Below, piece after piece: positions 43,790 to 53,015 of a stretch of 64,000 nucleotides of DNA (the stretch's first letter is position 1; each line of letters starts with the position of its first letter). The notes under the pieces were generated by a model. That model searched no databases and was not told where the DNA came from. It saw only the letters and a program-made list of their open reading frames with translations. Source of the DNA: Dyadobacter endophyticus. Lineage in GTDB: Bacteria; Bacteroidota; Bacteroidia; Cytophagales; Spirosomataceae. Where the stretch lies: assembly GCF_014641595.1 (NCBI RefSeq), contig NZ_BMIA01000001.1, positions 1 through 64,000 on the forward strand. Reading direction: 5' to 3'. A program made the position numbers and the translations under genes.

Positions 43790-43947
43790 AGAATGTATTT
43801 TCGGTTTATTTGATTAAAAATGCAAATAAAGTGTGGATAGTGTTCATTCCTTGATGGATGATTGTCAGCACACAAATTTGGTAGGGGACTTTCGTCCCTT
43901 GTCTTTCTCAGTATCCAAAGACAGTGGCTGTCCGGCCGGCAGCAGTG

Positions 43948-46578
43948 TTACTGCTTGACGAATTTGAGGCTCTCTTTGAAATTGATGCCCTTCAGGATGA
44001 TGCTGTAAATCCCTGTGGGAAGTTTGGCTGCGTCGAATTCGTAGCCTTTGGCGTACGTGTCACTCATCGGCAGTGACACTACCGTGCGGCCACTCTGATC
44101 AACAATTTGTACGGCAAAGGCCTGCCCTTTGTGCAGCGAAGGGTGGAGTTTGAGCTTTCCGCTGGTCGGATTGGGGTACACGGCCAGCACGTCTTTGTCG
44201 CTTTTCAACTGGATCGCCCGCACCTGCGAGTATTCGAATTTGCCGTCATAATCGAGCTGTTTCAAACGAAAATAATAGGTCCCGGCAGCCAGTTCGCCCA
44301 TCGAGTATTGATAACGGTTTGCCGAAGAGGAATTGCCATTTCCTGCAACGAAACCCGCTTTGGCAAAACGTCTGGCATCGAGGCTCATTTCAATATCGAA
44401 CCCCACATTATTGCTTTCCTGCGAGGTTTCCCATGTGAGCAGTGCCGCATTGCCGGCAGCTGGCTTGACATCAAATGCAACGAGGGTAACCGGCATAGGG
44501 TTGCCGATCGTGAAGTTGGCATTGGAAATATCAAAAAAGACATTGGGCACATTGCCGAGCGCGGTGCTGGTGCTGGGCGCTATTTTGATCCTAGCCTTGT
44601 CGGTATCGGTCAGCGGCAGTACTACCGCGGCGGTACCAAGGGCGTTCGGTATAGCTGTGGCCAGGGTAGTAGGGAAGGTGAGCCCGCCGTCGGTCGAGAG
44701 GAAAATATCCACCAGCGTACAATTCACCGGTGCGCCCGCCGTACCATTAACGCTCCACAGCACAGTGATCGCACCCCCGAGCGGATATTGTCCCACAGGG
44801 CCGAGCAGGCTGCCAGGTGTGTCGTTAGTGATCAGAAAAGGTCCCGAGCCGCCATCCACAGTCACCGTTACGTCGGCCGAGCTAACGCCGCTGTTGTTGT
44901 CACGGACGGTTAATTTATGCGTAGTTGCCACACCAATCGAAGGCAGCTTGTCGCCGATCGCATAGTTCGAGCCGTCAAGGATCGAAGCCAGTCGGGGATA
45001 GTAACGGGTCCCCGCGCCTGCGCCGGTGCTGGCAGAAACCGGGGCATAGGACCGGAAAAACGGCGGGCGCGAAGGGTCGGAAATGACAGCCGCCGTGAGC
45101 GCCTCCTTGTTGGCTTCGTCGCTGATATTTGTTCCTTCCCACGAATAGCTTAAAACATCCCCCGCGTCCGAGTCGGTAGCTGAGCCGGTGAGGACAAACG
45201 GCGTCGATTTCGGGATCGTGAAACTTGACTGCATCGCGTTGATGACTGGAATGGCGTTGTTGGTCGCTGTGCTGGTGTAGCATGACAAGGATGCGATAAA
45301 TGAATTGGCCTGGTCGTAATTAACCGCATGAAAATTAAGGATCGGTGAATAACTTTCTTCATAGTCGTCATTGCCGACCAGCCCGCCCGATGCGTCGGTG
45401 TTGTTGCAGGTGTAACCGTAGCTCATAATGGTCGTGCCGGAGCCAGGCTCGACGGAAGTGTCATAAGCCCTTGTGGTACAAACTGGCACATTGCTGTTGT
45501 AGCTGTGGCTCATATCGAACTGGTGGCCTACTTCATGCTGGATCAGCTGCTGATCGAATACATCCGGATAGGAGCCGTCACCGACACCTGAAGTCCCCTG
45601 GCCTTTTGTGCCCTCATCGCATACCGACCCACGCACAGCAATCCCGCCGCCCGAGCCGCCTACATACCCCAGCACGTGCCCGATGTCGTAGCCGCCCGTG
45701 ATGAGATTGTCGAGGTTGGCCTGGTTTTCGTCGAGCATCGTGCCCTGGTCGTCATTGGTGTAGGGGTCGGTAGCTGCGTCGGTATAAACGACCGTTTCGT
45801 CACTGACCAGCACAAACGATACGCTCAGCTCTTTTCTGTATACGGCATTCATATTGTTGACGTAGTTGGTCAGCGCTGCGTAGGCCAGGGGCGCCGTCCC
45901 GCCTTTCTGGGCGGTGAACTCCGCATCGGCCGCCATTGCCAGCCTGAATGTCCGCAAAGTGGCCCCCGTAGCAGTTGTAGCGGCACCTCTTTGATTTGTG
46001 CCGCCTGTTTTCAGCTTGTAAAAGCGGCTTTCACTGTCCAAGGTCCCGCAGCGGTTGTCGGATGTTTTTTTAGTGGCATCTTTGGGACTGACCGCGTCCC
46101 TTGAGAAGTAGCTCCGGTAAGTGCTGTCCGTGACATCCGAATTAACCTTTTCAAAATACACCGCATCATCTTCGACACCCAGGATAATGGCACTGAACCC
46201 AGCTGCGGTAAAATTGATGCGGACCGAATATTCTTTTTTTGCAGCTCCCTTCCCGGCATAGGTTTTGATTTCCGGATGCCTTGCGGCTATTTCAGGGGCG
46301 AGAATCGGCGATTCGAACAGCTCGAAAAGTGCAACATCCCCATTGGGCAGCGGGATTTCCAGCGCGCGGCCGCCGGCATTGGCGCGGAATTCTAGTGGCG
46401 CCCCGGAAAGGTAGGCTTTCAGGTTTTTTGTTTTCACATTAAATACAGAATGCCTTAACAAATGTGTCCCCTCCCTGGCCGAAGAATTGCTACTGGACTC
46501 AACCCTGGTAAAGAATCCTTTTTGTGCCAGTGCAAACTGAAAGGACACCGCAAATAAGAAGGTTAGAAGTCTCTTCAT
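43948..46578 (-). CDS. Secreted metzincin-like zinc metalloprotease with T9SS sorting domain
   Basis: 876 residues. Signal peptide 1-18 (ending FALAQ), a propeptide-like region (to ~195), and a reprolysin-type catalytic domain (about 200-430). Zn site HEVGHQFDMSH: H348, E349, H352 and H358, with Asp355 where most metzincins have Gly. The Met-turn TIMSYG and a Cys-rich surrounding are present. Next come Ig-like domains (about 450-680, including ITVLWSVNGTAGAPV) and a C-terminal T9SS domain (about 790-876, VYPNPTSGKLKLH). It would be exported to the surface or medium and degrade proteins. It ends a run of four secreted-protein genes. Confidence 0.92.
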   Translation of the reverse strand: MKRLLTFLFAVSFQFALAQKGFFTRVESSSNSSAREGTHLLRHSVFNVKTKNLKAYLSGAPLEFRANAGGRALEIPLPNGDVALFELFESPILAPEIAARHPEIKTYAGKGAAKKEYSVRINFTAAGFSAIILGVEDDAVYFEKVNSDVTDSTYRSYFSRDAVSPKDATKKTSDNRCGTLDSESRFYKLKTGGTNQRGAATTATGATLRTFRLAMAADAEFTAQKGGTAPLAYAALTNYVNNMNAVYRKELSVSFVLVSDETVVYTDAATDPYTNDDQGTMLDENQANLDNLITGGYDIGHVLGYVGGSGGGIAVRGSVCDEGTKGQGTSGVGDGSYPDVFDQQLIQHEVGHQFDMSHSYNSNVPVCTTRAYDTSVEPGSGTTIMSYGYTCNNTDASGGLVGNDDYEESYSPILNFHAVNYDQANSFIASLSCYTSTATNNAIPVINAMQSSFTIPKSTPFVLTGSATDSDAGDVLSYSWEGTNISDEANKEALTAAVISDPSRPPFFRSYAPVSASTGAGAGTRYYPRLASILDGSNYAIGDKLPSIGVATTHKLTVRDNNSGVSSADVTVTVDGGSGPFLITNDTPGSLLGPVGQYPLGGAITVLWSVNGTAGAPVNCTLVDIFLSTDGGLTFPTTLATAIPNALGTAAVVLPLTDTDKARIKIAPSTSTALGNVPNVFFDISNANFTIGNPMPVTLVAFDVKPAAGNAALLTWETSQESNNVGFDIEMSLDARRFAKAGFVAGNGNSSSANRYQYSMGELAAGTYYFRLKQLDYDGKFEYSQVRAIQLKSDKDVLAVYPNPTSGKLKLHPSLHKGQAFAVQIVDQSGRTVVSLPMSDTYAKGYEFDAAKLPTGIYSIILKGINFKESLKFVKQ

Positions 46579-46663
46579 AAGATAAATAAGATTTAGGTTG
46601 ATAAACGAATAAGGATCTGATTACAAATAAATTAAGATTAGATTCTACCTATCGTTCATTCTC

Positions 46664-47869
46664 TCAGCGCGCAATGACGATGCGTTGTGATTCGGTCTGG
46701 CCCCCCTGCCAGGTAATTTTAAGGAAGTAGATTCCGGCACCGAGATTTTTTAAATCGATGCCCTCCCGCGGAAATGTTGCTAGGTGGAAAACCTTCGTCC
46801 CGGTGAGCGTCGACAATGTCACGCGACTGACTGCGCTTGATTTGTTTTCTTTCAATAACAGCACCTCGTTTGCCGGATTTGGGTATACGTTTGCATTCGT
46901 AGACACACCGCCGAATTGCACGTTTAAAATCCGGCTGTGTGAATAGGTTTTGTCCCGGTCGATCATTTTCAGCCGGTAATATGCCAGTCCAGTCAACGGT
47001 GCACGATCGGTAAACTGGTAGAAAATACGCTCTTTGCTGTCGCCCTTGGCTGCTTGCTCACCGATTGCCAGCCAGGTTTTTGCGTTTTTACTCCGTTGTA
47101 TTTCAAATTTTTCTGCGTTGATCTCTTCTGTTGTCACCCAATCGAGCTGCACGGTCCCCGGCTCGGAGATAGCCAAGAAGGAGACCAGTGTGACAGGCAT
47201 GGGACGGGAAGCGCAAAATTCGATCGGTGTGCTGCTTATCGCAGCGCATGCTCCGCCGATTTCGGAAATATTCGTCCCGGCAGCCAGGTTTGGCGCCTGA
47301 GTGCCTGCGTTGTAATTGACGGCATAAATCCGGTAAGTACCTTCCACGGAAGGCGCATTAACCGGGCTGCCGGTATGTTTAGAAATGATCTGGCCAGTTG
47401 TATCTGTGATTACGTATTCAGTAAGATACCCAGGAGAAGTGTTGTTGCCGGTCAGCTGAAATGCAATGGAAGCGCCGATGGGAACGCATCCGCCGTTCAC
47501 GCAGAATTGGGCCGGTTGCTCACTTACTGCCACGCACTCGCCGCCAATTGCCGTGATATCCGTACCCGCGGTGGTCACGGGCGCGGCGCCTGATGTTTTA
47601 TAATTAACTGCATAAATAAGGTAGCTCCCATTCACCCCTGGGGCAGCAAACCCGTCGGTGACTGTTTCAAGGATTTTGCCTTCGGAATTGGTAAGTACAT
47701 GTACCGTCGCATAACCGGCGGTGGTATTGTGCCCTGTTACCGCGAAATGAACGGCACTTCCCGCGCTGATACACTGCGCATTAGCTGCGGAGTGAAATAA
47801 CACTGCTGCAATCATCAGAACGGTAAGATTCCAACGAACAGAAAGATGGTATACAAATTTTGCATTCAT
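46664..47869 (-). CDS. T9SS-exported protein with two tandem repeats
   Basis: 401 residues. The signal peptide lies near residues 14-31 (MIAAVLFHSAANAQ). Two ~90-residue repeats follow (about 34-120 and 121-210), each closing with AGTDITAIGGECVAVS or AGTNISEIGGACAAIS and opening with GSAVHFAVTGHNTTAGY or GASIAFQLTGNNTSPGY. After a linker (MPVTLVSFLAISEPGTVQL, W-x-T-T-E-E) comes the T9SS domain VYPNPANEVLLLKENK. No enzymatic motif is seen, so it may be an adhesin or structural protein. It starts 16 bp downstream of the preceding gene. Confidence 0.85.
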   Translation of the reverse strand: MNAKFVYHLSVRWNLTVLMIAAVLFHSAANAQCISAGSAVHFAVTGHNTTAGYATVHVLTNSEGKILETVTDGFAAPGVNGSYLIYAVNYKTSGAAPVTTAGTDITAIGGECVAVSEQPAQFCVNGGCVPIGASIAFQLTGNNTSPGYLTEYVITDTTGQIISKHTGSPVNAPSVEGTYRIYAVNYNAGTQAPNLAAGTNISEIGGACAAISSTPIEFCASRPMPVTLVSFLAISEPGTVQLDWVTTEEINAEKFEIQRSKNAKTWLAIGEQAAKGDSKERIFYQFTDRAPLTGLAYYRLKMIDRDKTYSHSRILNVQFGGVSTNANVYPNPANEVLLLKENKSSAVSRVTLSTLTGTKVFHLATFPREGIDLKNLGAGIYFLKITWQGGQTESQRIVIAR

Positions 47870-47885
47870 ATCTGACGAAGGTTGG

Positions 47886-49067
47886 TTAAGGGACGATACT
47901 TATTGTTCCGGCATTTGACTCGCAGCAATCCAGCGGGCCAATGCTCAGGCCGGTGGAGGGAGCAGATACACAGGTGCCGTCGCTAGCCGTAACCGTATAA
48001 GGGCCGGAACCGGGCGCCAGGCCGGAAAATGTGCCGGTCGTATTGGAAACGGCTCCCGGAGTGAGCGTGTAGGTCAGACCGGCGACAGGTGTCTGCACGG
48101 TGATGCTGCCGGTCGGTGTTTCGCAAGTAGGAGCCGTAACAGCAATTGTGGGCGCGACTGGCCCGGTTACTGTAATGGCCACTTCGTCGATACAGCCATT
48201 GGATGTCCAGGTAAAATAGTAGATACCCGGGCTGGTAAATCCAGAAATGGATGTGGCGGCGCTGGATGGGTCTGCAATGTTTACCGAAGTAGGATTGCCC
48301 GGCTTTTCGCTCCATGTACCGCTACCTGTTGCAGCCATGGTGGCAAGCGCACCTATGCACATGTTCTGGTCCGGACCGCCGTCCACCGTATAGCTTAGGC
48401 GGAAATTGTCGATGTAAGTATATGCACCCACATTTCCGGGTGCGATAGGTGCATTGAGTATTTCAATACGGTCAAAAGTCTCGCTGGTGGTGACGTTGAA
48501 ACTCCTGGTAACCCAGGTTGGATTGCTTGCCGATATGACATTGTCGACGACAACCGAACCCATCAACTGTGCTGGGTTACGGGTAAAATCGGCATCTGTG
48601 GACTTTACGCCATAAAATAATAACGTCGTCGTCGATCCGGTCGCATTCCCTGCATCCAGGTAGAACGTATAATTTCCGGGTGGTAACGGTTGTGCAAGAG
48701 TGTTTTGCCAATTCTCCGTATTGTGTCCTCCCAGCCAGTTGGTTCCATCACTTCCGCCGGTTAGCGCCGTTGAAGCAGGCCAGGAAGCCGCAGGTTTGTT
48801 TGACACACATTCTCCTGGCCTGTTTACCATCAATTGCCCATAGGTACCAGCCAGCCCATTGAGCGTTTTCCAATTGGTAGCGTAATTGATGGTCCCATTG
48901 ATACTCATGTTTGGGCAATTAGTATACGTTTCCATGCTACCGTTGGCAATGAAGTTGATGCACTGTGACCGGGCAGGGCTTGCAACCGCTGCCGCCAGCC
49001 CGGAAGCCACGATGAACCCCCTAGACCATGCAGCAATGCTGTTGGTTGAAAAAGTAAATTGCTTCAT
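47886..49067 (-). CDS. Secreted surface protein with SprB-like repeats, no T9SS domain
   Basis: 393 residues. The signal peptide ends near residue 34 (ASPARSQC). An N-terminal carbohydrate-binding/jelly-roll-like domain (about 38-230: NFIANGSMETYTNCPNMS, GTNWLGGHNTEN, YTFYLDAGNATGS) is followed by Ig/SprB-like repeats (TPTGSITVQTPVAGLTYTLTPG, GPYTVTASDGTC). It ends abruptly DCCESNAGTISIVP without a sorting domain, although proteins of this layout normally continue. Either it is a shortened gene or a separately anchored one. 16 bp before the next gene. Confidence 0.8.
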   Translation of the reverse strand: MKQFTFSTNSIAAWSRGFIVASGLAAAVASPARSQCINFIANGSMETYTNCPNMSINGTINYATNWKTLNGLAGTYGQLMVNRPGECVSNKPAASWPASTALTGGSDGTNWLGGHNTENWQNTLAQPLPPGNYTFYLDAGNATGSTTTLLFYGVKSTDADFTRNPAQLMGSVVVDNVISASNPTWVTRSFNVTTSETFDRIEILNAPIAPGNVGAYTYIDNFRLSYTVDGGPDQNMCIGALATMAATGSGTWSEKPGNPTSVNIADPSSAATSISGFTSPGIYYFTWTSNGCIDEVAITVTGPVAPTIAVTAPTCETPTGSITVQTPVAGLTYTLTPGAVSNTTGTFSGLAPGSGPYTVTASDGTCVSAPSTGLSIGPLDCCESNAGTISIVP

Positions 49068-49155
49068 AGTTGAAAATGATTTGTTGAAGTCATCTTTATA
49101 TAATTCGAAAGGAATGCAGGTCAGGCATACATTCCTTCGAAATTCGGTTTACTGG

Positions 49156-51507
49156 TCAGCGACCTAGGATTTTGACGGTTTTTACCGTCCCGTCTTCGAA
49201 ATGGATCAACAACACGCTGATGCCTTTGCCGCGGGCGGGTAATTCGACAGATCCACTTTTAGGGCGGCCCATCTGGAATAATTCCCTTCCATTTACATCC
49301 ACCGCAAAAATGCTTCTGACGCGCTTCCAGTTTGTGATGGTGAGCTGCACCGGTCCGTCTGAGGGGTTTGGATAGGCGACGACCATGTGTTTGTCATCTG
49401 TATGCAAATCTTTGATGCTGCTGAATGCGAATGTGCCATCCAAGTCGATCATTTTCAGGCGGTAGAAATTCATTCCCTGCCGGGGGTGCTTATCCAGGTA
49501 TGTATAGGACTGGTCAGTCGTGCTTTCACCCATCGCTTTCACTGCCGTCACCAAGTTCCACTGCCGAGCGTCCCGGCTGTGCTGGATTTCGAAACGGTCA
49601 CTGTTGGTTTCCGAGGATGTCTGCCAGTGGAGGCGGACACCTTGTTCCTGGCGAGCAATCGAAAATGCGATCAAGCTTACCGGCAGTGGGTCTTCGACGG
49701 ATATCACAAAATTGTTATCCTGGTAATTAACGTCTGCCGCTATACGGGCCGTCCCGTGCTCGATGCCGGCGCAGTCGGCGGTAAGGCTCATCACCCCATC
49801 CACTGTACCATCGCCTGCACCGCTTCCCGACAGGACTGCAATGCCTTCGCGGATGGCGAAGTAGCCGGCAGGCATCTGCCCTTCGGTCGTTCCGGTAGAG
49901 GTTGTGCCCAGCACCAGTTTGTGGCTTCCGGAAGGGACATTGGTGAATAAGAAGGTACCTGCTGCGCTCACCGGCGTCACCCGTTGCGAAGAGCCGCCTG
50001 GGCCGGGAGTGATCAGCGTTACATACAATCCCAGCGTCGACCCGTTGGCAGCTGGCCCGTTCACGCCATCATCGATCCCGGTCGGGTCGTCGAATACCGT
50101 CCCGCCGATATCCATGGCACAGCCGGTGACGGCAAGCGATGCATCGCGCTGCTCGGCGATACAGGCATTGTCAGGATGCGAGATCAGCACCCGGTATGTG
50201 GCGCCGTTTTTATTCAGATTCACGCCCGTGAGCGTGAGCGTCGCGGTGGTTGTTCCACTGTAAATGCCTCCATCTGTAATATTGGCAAACCCCGAACCTG
50301 AATTCTCCTGCCACTGGTAGGCGATGGTGGCCGATACGTCGGTTGCACTGGCGCCTGCGAAATCGGGCGCCGAACCGATGTAAGTCGTGGTAGAGGCTGC
50401 GCTGGCTGCCACGGTGAACGAGGTAGTGCCGCCGCTTTCAACCGACTGGTTTCCGGGGGCCGTGTTCACAAGCAGGCGTGTCGCATTCTTTACGTTCTGG
50501 AAAATTCCGGTGTAGCCGCCTTGGCCAATTACCCTGCCGTTTTCGTCCACTTGCACGGGTGAATTTCCCAGCACGCCATCTGCGTCCGCATCGGCGCCGC
50601 CGGCTTCCACAGCGTCGGGGCAGCCGTCGTTGTCGCTATCCGTATCCAGGTTATTGGCAATGCCGTCGCCGTCGAAATCGCCGCAATTGGTATTGACCAG
50701 CGAAATGTCATCAATGGAAAAATCGTTTCCGCCCGCCTGTACGGATGTGTTCACCAGCGTGGCCCGGTAAACGCCAGTGCTGGGTGCCGTGAAATCAACG
50801 CCCAGGCTTCGCCACAGTACATCTCCGATCGCGCCAGTTGCGATCGAGCTCACCAGTAAATTGTCCGAGACTCTGCGGATTTCTATTCTCAGGTTGTAAG
50901 CACCGCCGGCGCCTTGGTTCCACGCGCCCTTGTGCCACATTTGATAACGGTAACCGTTCCCTGCCGTTAGTTGAATGTCTTCCCTGAAAAAGGTGCCCAC
51001 CGAGGTCGAGCCATTCACCAGAAGGTAGCAATCGGTATCTGAACCGTCTGTGTGCCCGGCATATTCCCAGATGGGCCCGGGGTGGTTGACAATGGAACCT
51101 GCCCTGTTGGACACGGTGTATTTTCCGGCGGCATTGTTGCCATTTACGCCCGGGCCGTACGAATAGCCGGTGCCCGGCGGATTCTGTAAATCGCGGAAAA
51201 AAGCGGCAGCATCGGGCGACACCCCGAAAGTGCCTTTAAATTCATTGTTAAAAAGCGTTTCGCAGCCTTCGTCGGTGTCCAGGACGCCGTCGTTGTCGTC
51301 GTCCACGTCGCAATCGTTGCCTACGCCATCGCCATCCGAATCAACAAATGCCGGATCGCCGGGATCGCAGGATGCCATCATCGCAGCTGATTTTGTGACC
51401 GCACCGCGCAGCGCAATCATGGTGTGCGCCGCAGGGCCTGTAAAACCAAAGGAAATGGCCATCAAGGCTGCCCAGCAAAAAGCCGAGCAAGGTAAAGTTG
51501 TTCTCAT
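49156..51507 (-). CDS. Large T9SS-exported protein with thrombospondin type 3-like repeats
   Basis: 783 residues. N-terminal signal region (about 1-28), a Ca-binding thrombospondin-3 stretch ([20 protein letters not shown]), a jelly-roll domain (about 80-270: [32 protein letters not shown]), another Ca-binding stretch ([18 protein letters not shown]), Ig-like domains, a Cna-B/SdrD-like segment (about 480-610), and a T9SS C-terminal domain with [13 protein letters not shown]. It is first of the four co-directional secreted genes. Probably a surface or matrix protein stabilised by Ca2+. Confidence 0.88.
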   Translation of the reverse strand: MRTTLPCSAFCWAALMAISFGFTGPAAHTMIALRGAVTKSAAMMASCDPGDPAFVDSDGDGVGNDCDVDDDNDGVLDTDEGCETLFNNEFKGTFGVSPDAAAFFRDLQNPPGTGYSYGPGVNGNNAAGKYTVSNRAGSIVNHPGPIWEYAGHTDGSDTDCYLLVNGSTSVGTFFREDIQLTAGNGYRYQMWHKGAWNQGAGGAYNLRIEIRRVSDNLLVSSIATGAIGDVLWRSLGVDFTAPSTGVYRATLVNTSVQAGGNDFSIDDISLVNTNCGDFDGDGIANNLDTDSDNDGCPDAVEAGGADADADGVLGNSPVQVDENGRVIGQGGYTGIFQNVKNATRLLVNTAPGNQSVESGGTTSFTVAASAASTTTYIGSAPDFAGASATDVSATIAYQWQENSGSGFANITDGGIYSGTTTATLTLTGVNLNKNGATYRVLISHPDNACIAEQRDASLAVTGCAMDIGGTVFDDPTGIDDGVNGPAANGSTLGLYVTLITPGPGGSSQRVTPVSAAGTFLFTNVPSGSHKLVLGTTSTGTTEGQMPAGYFAIREGIAVLSGSGAGDGTVDGVMSLTADCAGIEHGTARIAADVNYQDNNFVISVEDPLPVSLIAFSIARQEQGVRLHWQTSSETNSDRFEIQHSRDARQWNLVTAVKAMGESTTDQSYTYLDKHPRQGMNFYRLKMIDLDGTFAFSSIKDLHTDDKHMVVAYPNPSDGPVQLTITNWKRVRSIFAVDVNGRELFQMGRPKSGSVELPARGKGISVLLIHFEDGTVKTVKILGR

Positions 51508-52382
51508 AAGAAAACCGTTTGAAATGATAGGTTATCGAAGCCAAGCAGATAACCGGGCAATTCCCGAAAGCGTTAGCGACCGGAAAGTGGTTTGTAATCT
51601 GCTGGCGGATATTAATCAAGAGGAGAAATACTTATGTACTCTTACAATAAAGTTTCTGGATTGTTGACCGGTTTTACGATTTAATTGGCCTCAGTTGAAT
51701 GCAATAATCTTCTTACCTTAAAAAACATCCATACACATCTCACCACTTAATTAGCGCAACAGACTGTTGTTCCAGTTTTGAGAAGCGAGCGCACTTGGGC
51801 GTTGTCAAGATTGCTGGGACAGACGATGAACGAGGCCGAAGCGTAGCTTTTTATTGCCTTTTTTTAAAGCCTTCTGATCGAGCTCAGGTGGTCTTCCGAT
51901 AGGCCCAGGATAACCATATCAAGGGGGCGCAACAGTTTTTCCAGACAGCAGATGAACGCCACTGGTTTCAAATGTGGTCAGATTTTTGATCCTGCCGATC
52001 AGCGTCGCCCGAATGCTGGTACGGAGAATGGGATGCTTATGCACAAGTGCTACGTTCATAAACTAGTGAATGTGTAGTGGTCCATATGTTGTCAAATCAG
52101 CTCTCGCGGCATTACCGGAAGATGATCATTTTACTCAACGTCATGAGTTCACCAAGCGTAGTTTACCATGGTCTCCTCTGTCCGATTAACGTAAATATTT
52201 ACGGATTGGGAACAGGACAAAAGTATTGCGTGTAGCCGAGGGCGTCATTACAAAACATTTAATGGACTTTTAAAGAAAAGTATTTATTGGATTTAATAAA
52301 TTTAATGGCGTGTAGAAGGAATACTATTATCGATTTTCCATATCATTGTTACACGTAATCTCCGGTCATTATATTTATTAGT
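51508..52382. other. Gene-free stretch between secreted gene cluster and two-component pair
   Basis: About 875 bp. Short open frames on both strands have stops and no domain; I could not assign any fragment with confidence. The AT-rich final 150 bp probably holds the promoter of the response-regulator gene. No repeat or hairpin with a T-run is evident. Confidence 0.4.
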
Positions 52383-53015
52383 ATGAGTATTCAGATCATC
52401 ATCGCAGAAGATCATCCGCTGATTCTGGCAGGAATTCAATTTCTGTTAATGAAGCATAAGCCTGAGGCGGTAATTACTTGTACGAGCGACTTCGACAAGA
52501 CTATCGCCATGCTTGGGAGACGCCAGTTTGAATTGCTGATAATGGATATCAACCTTCCCGGCGGAGATAAGGTATCCATGTTGCATTCGGTAAGGCTCCG
52601 GCAGCCTGACCTACCTGTTCTGGTTTGTTCCAGCTACGACGAGCAGCTTTACGCAGTGCCGTTCATAAAGGCGGGTGCCAATGGTTATATTTCCAAAACG
52701 GCAATCAATGACGATTTTACGAAGGCCGTAGATCAGGTTCTTAGCGGCAGGACCTATGCCAGCCCGGAAGTAATGCAGCAAGTATTCGCAAAATTGCAGG
52801 GTTCCAGAGATACTGTCGAGGCGCTCATTGATAAGCTTTCGGAAAGGGAACTGGATGTCGCTCAGATGTTGGTCAAAGGACAGTCTACCAAACATATCGG
52901 AGAGCAGTTGAGCCTATCGTCCTCTTCTGTGAGCATTTATAAGTCCAAGATCTTTGACAAGCTTGGTATTAATAATGTGATCGAGCTGACTAAGTATTTT
53001 CAAGTTAATGAGTAG
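52383..53015 (+). CDS. NarL/LuxR-family response regulator
   Basis: 210 residues. Receiver domain 1-120 with acidic pair E9/D10 (IAEDHP), phosphoacceptor D55 in LLIMDINLPGG, and Lys in GYISKTA. The C-terminal LuxR HTH (about 148-205) shows LSERELDVAQMLVKGQSTKHI and LSLSSSSVSIYKSKIFDKLGI. All phosphorylation residues are intact, unlike the regulator at 5016. Its stop overlaps the sensor start by 8 bp (53008), so the two are co-translated and are cognates. Confidence 0.95.
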   Translation: MSIQIIIAEDHPLILAGIQFLLMKHKPEAVITCTSDFDKTIAMLGRRQFELLIMDINLPGGDKVSMLHSVRLRQPDLPVLVCSSYDEQLYAVPFIKAGANGYISKTAINDDFTKAVDQVLSGRTYASPEVMQQVFAKLQGSRDTVEALIDKLSERELDVAQMLVKGQSTKHIGEQLSLSSSSVSIYKSKIFDKLGINNVIELTKYFQVNE

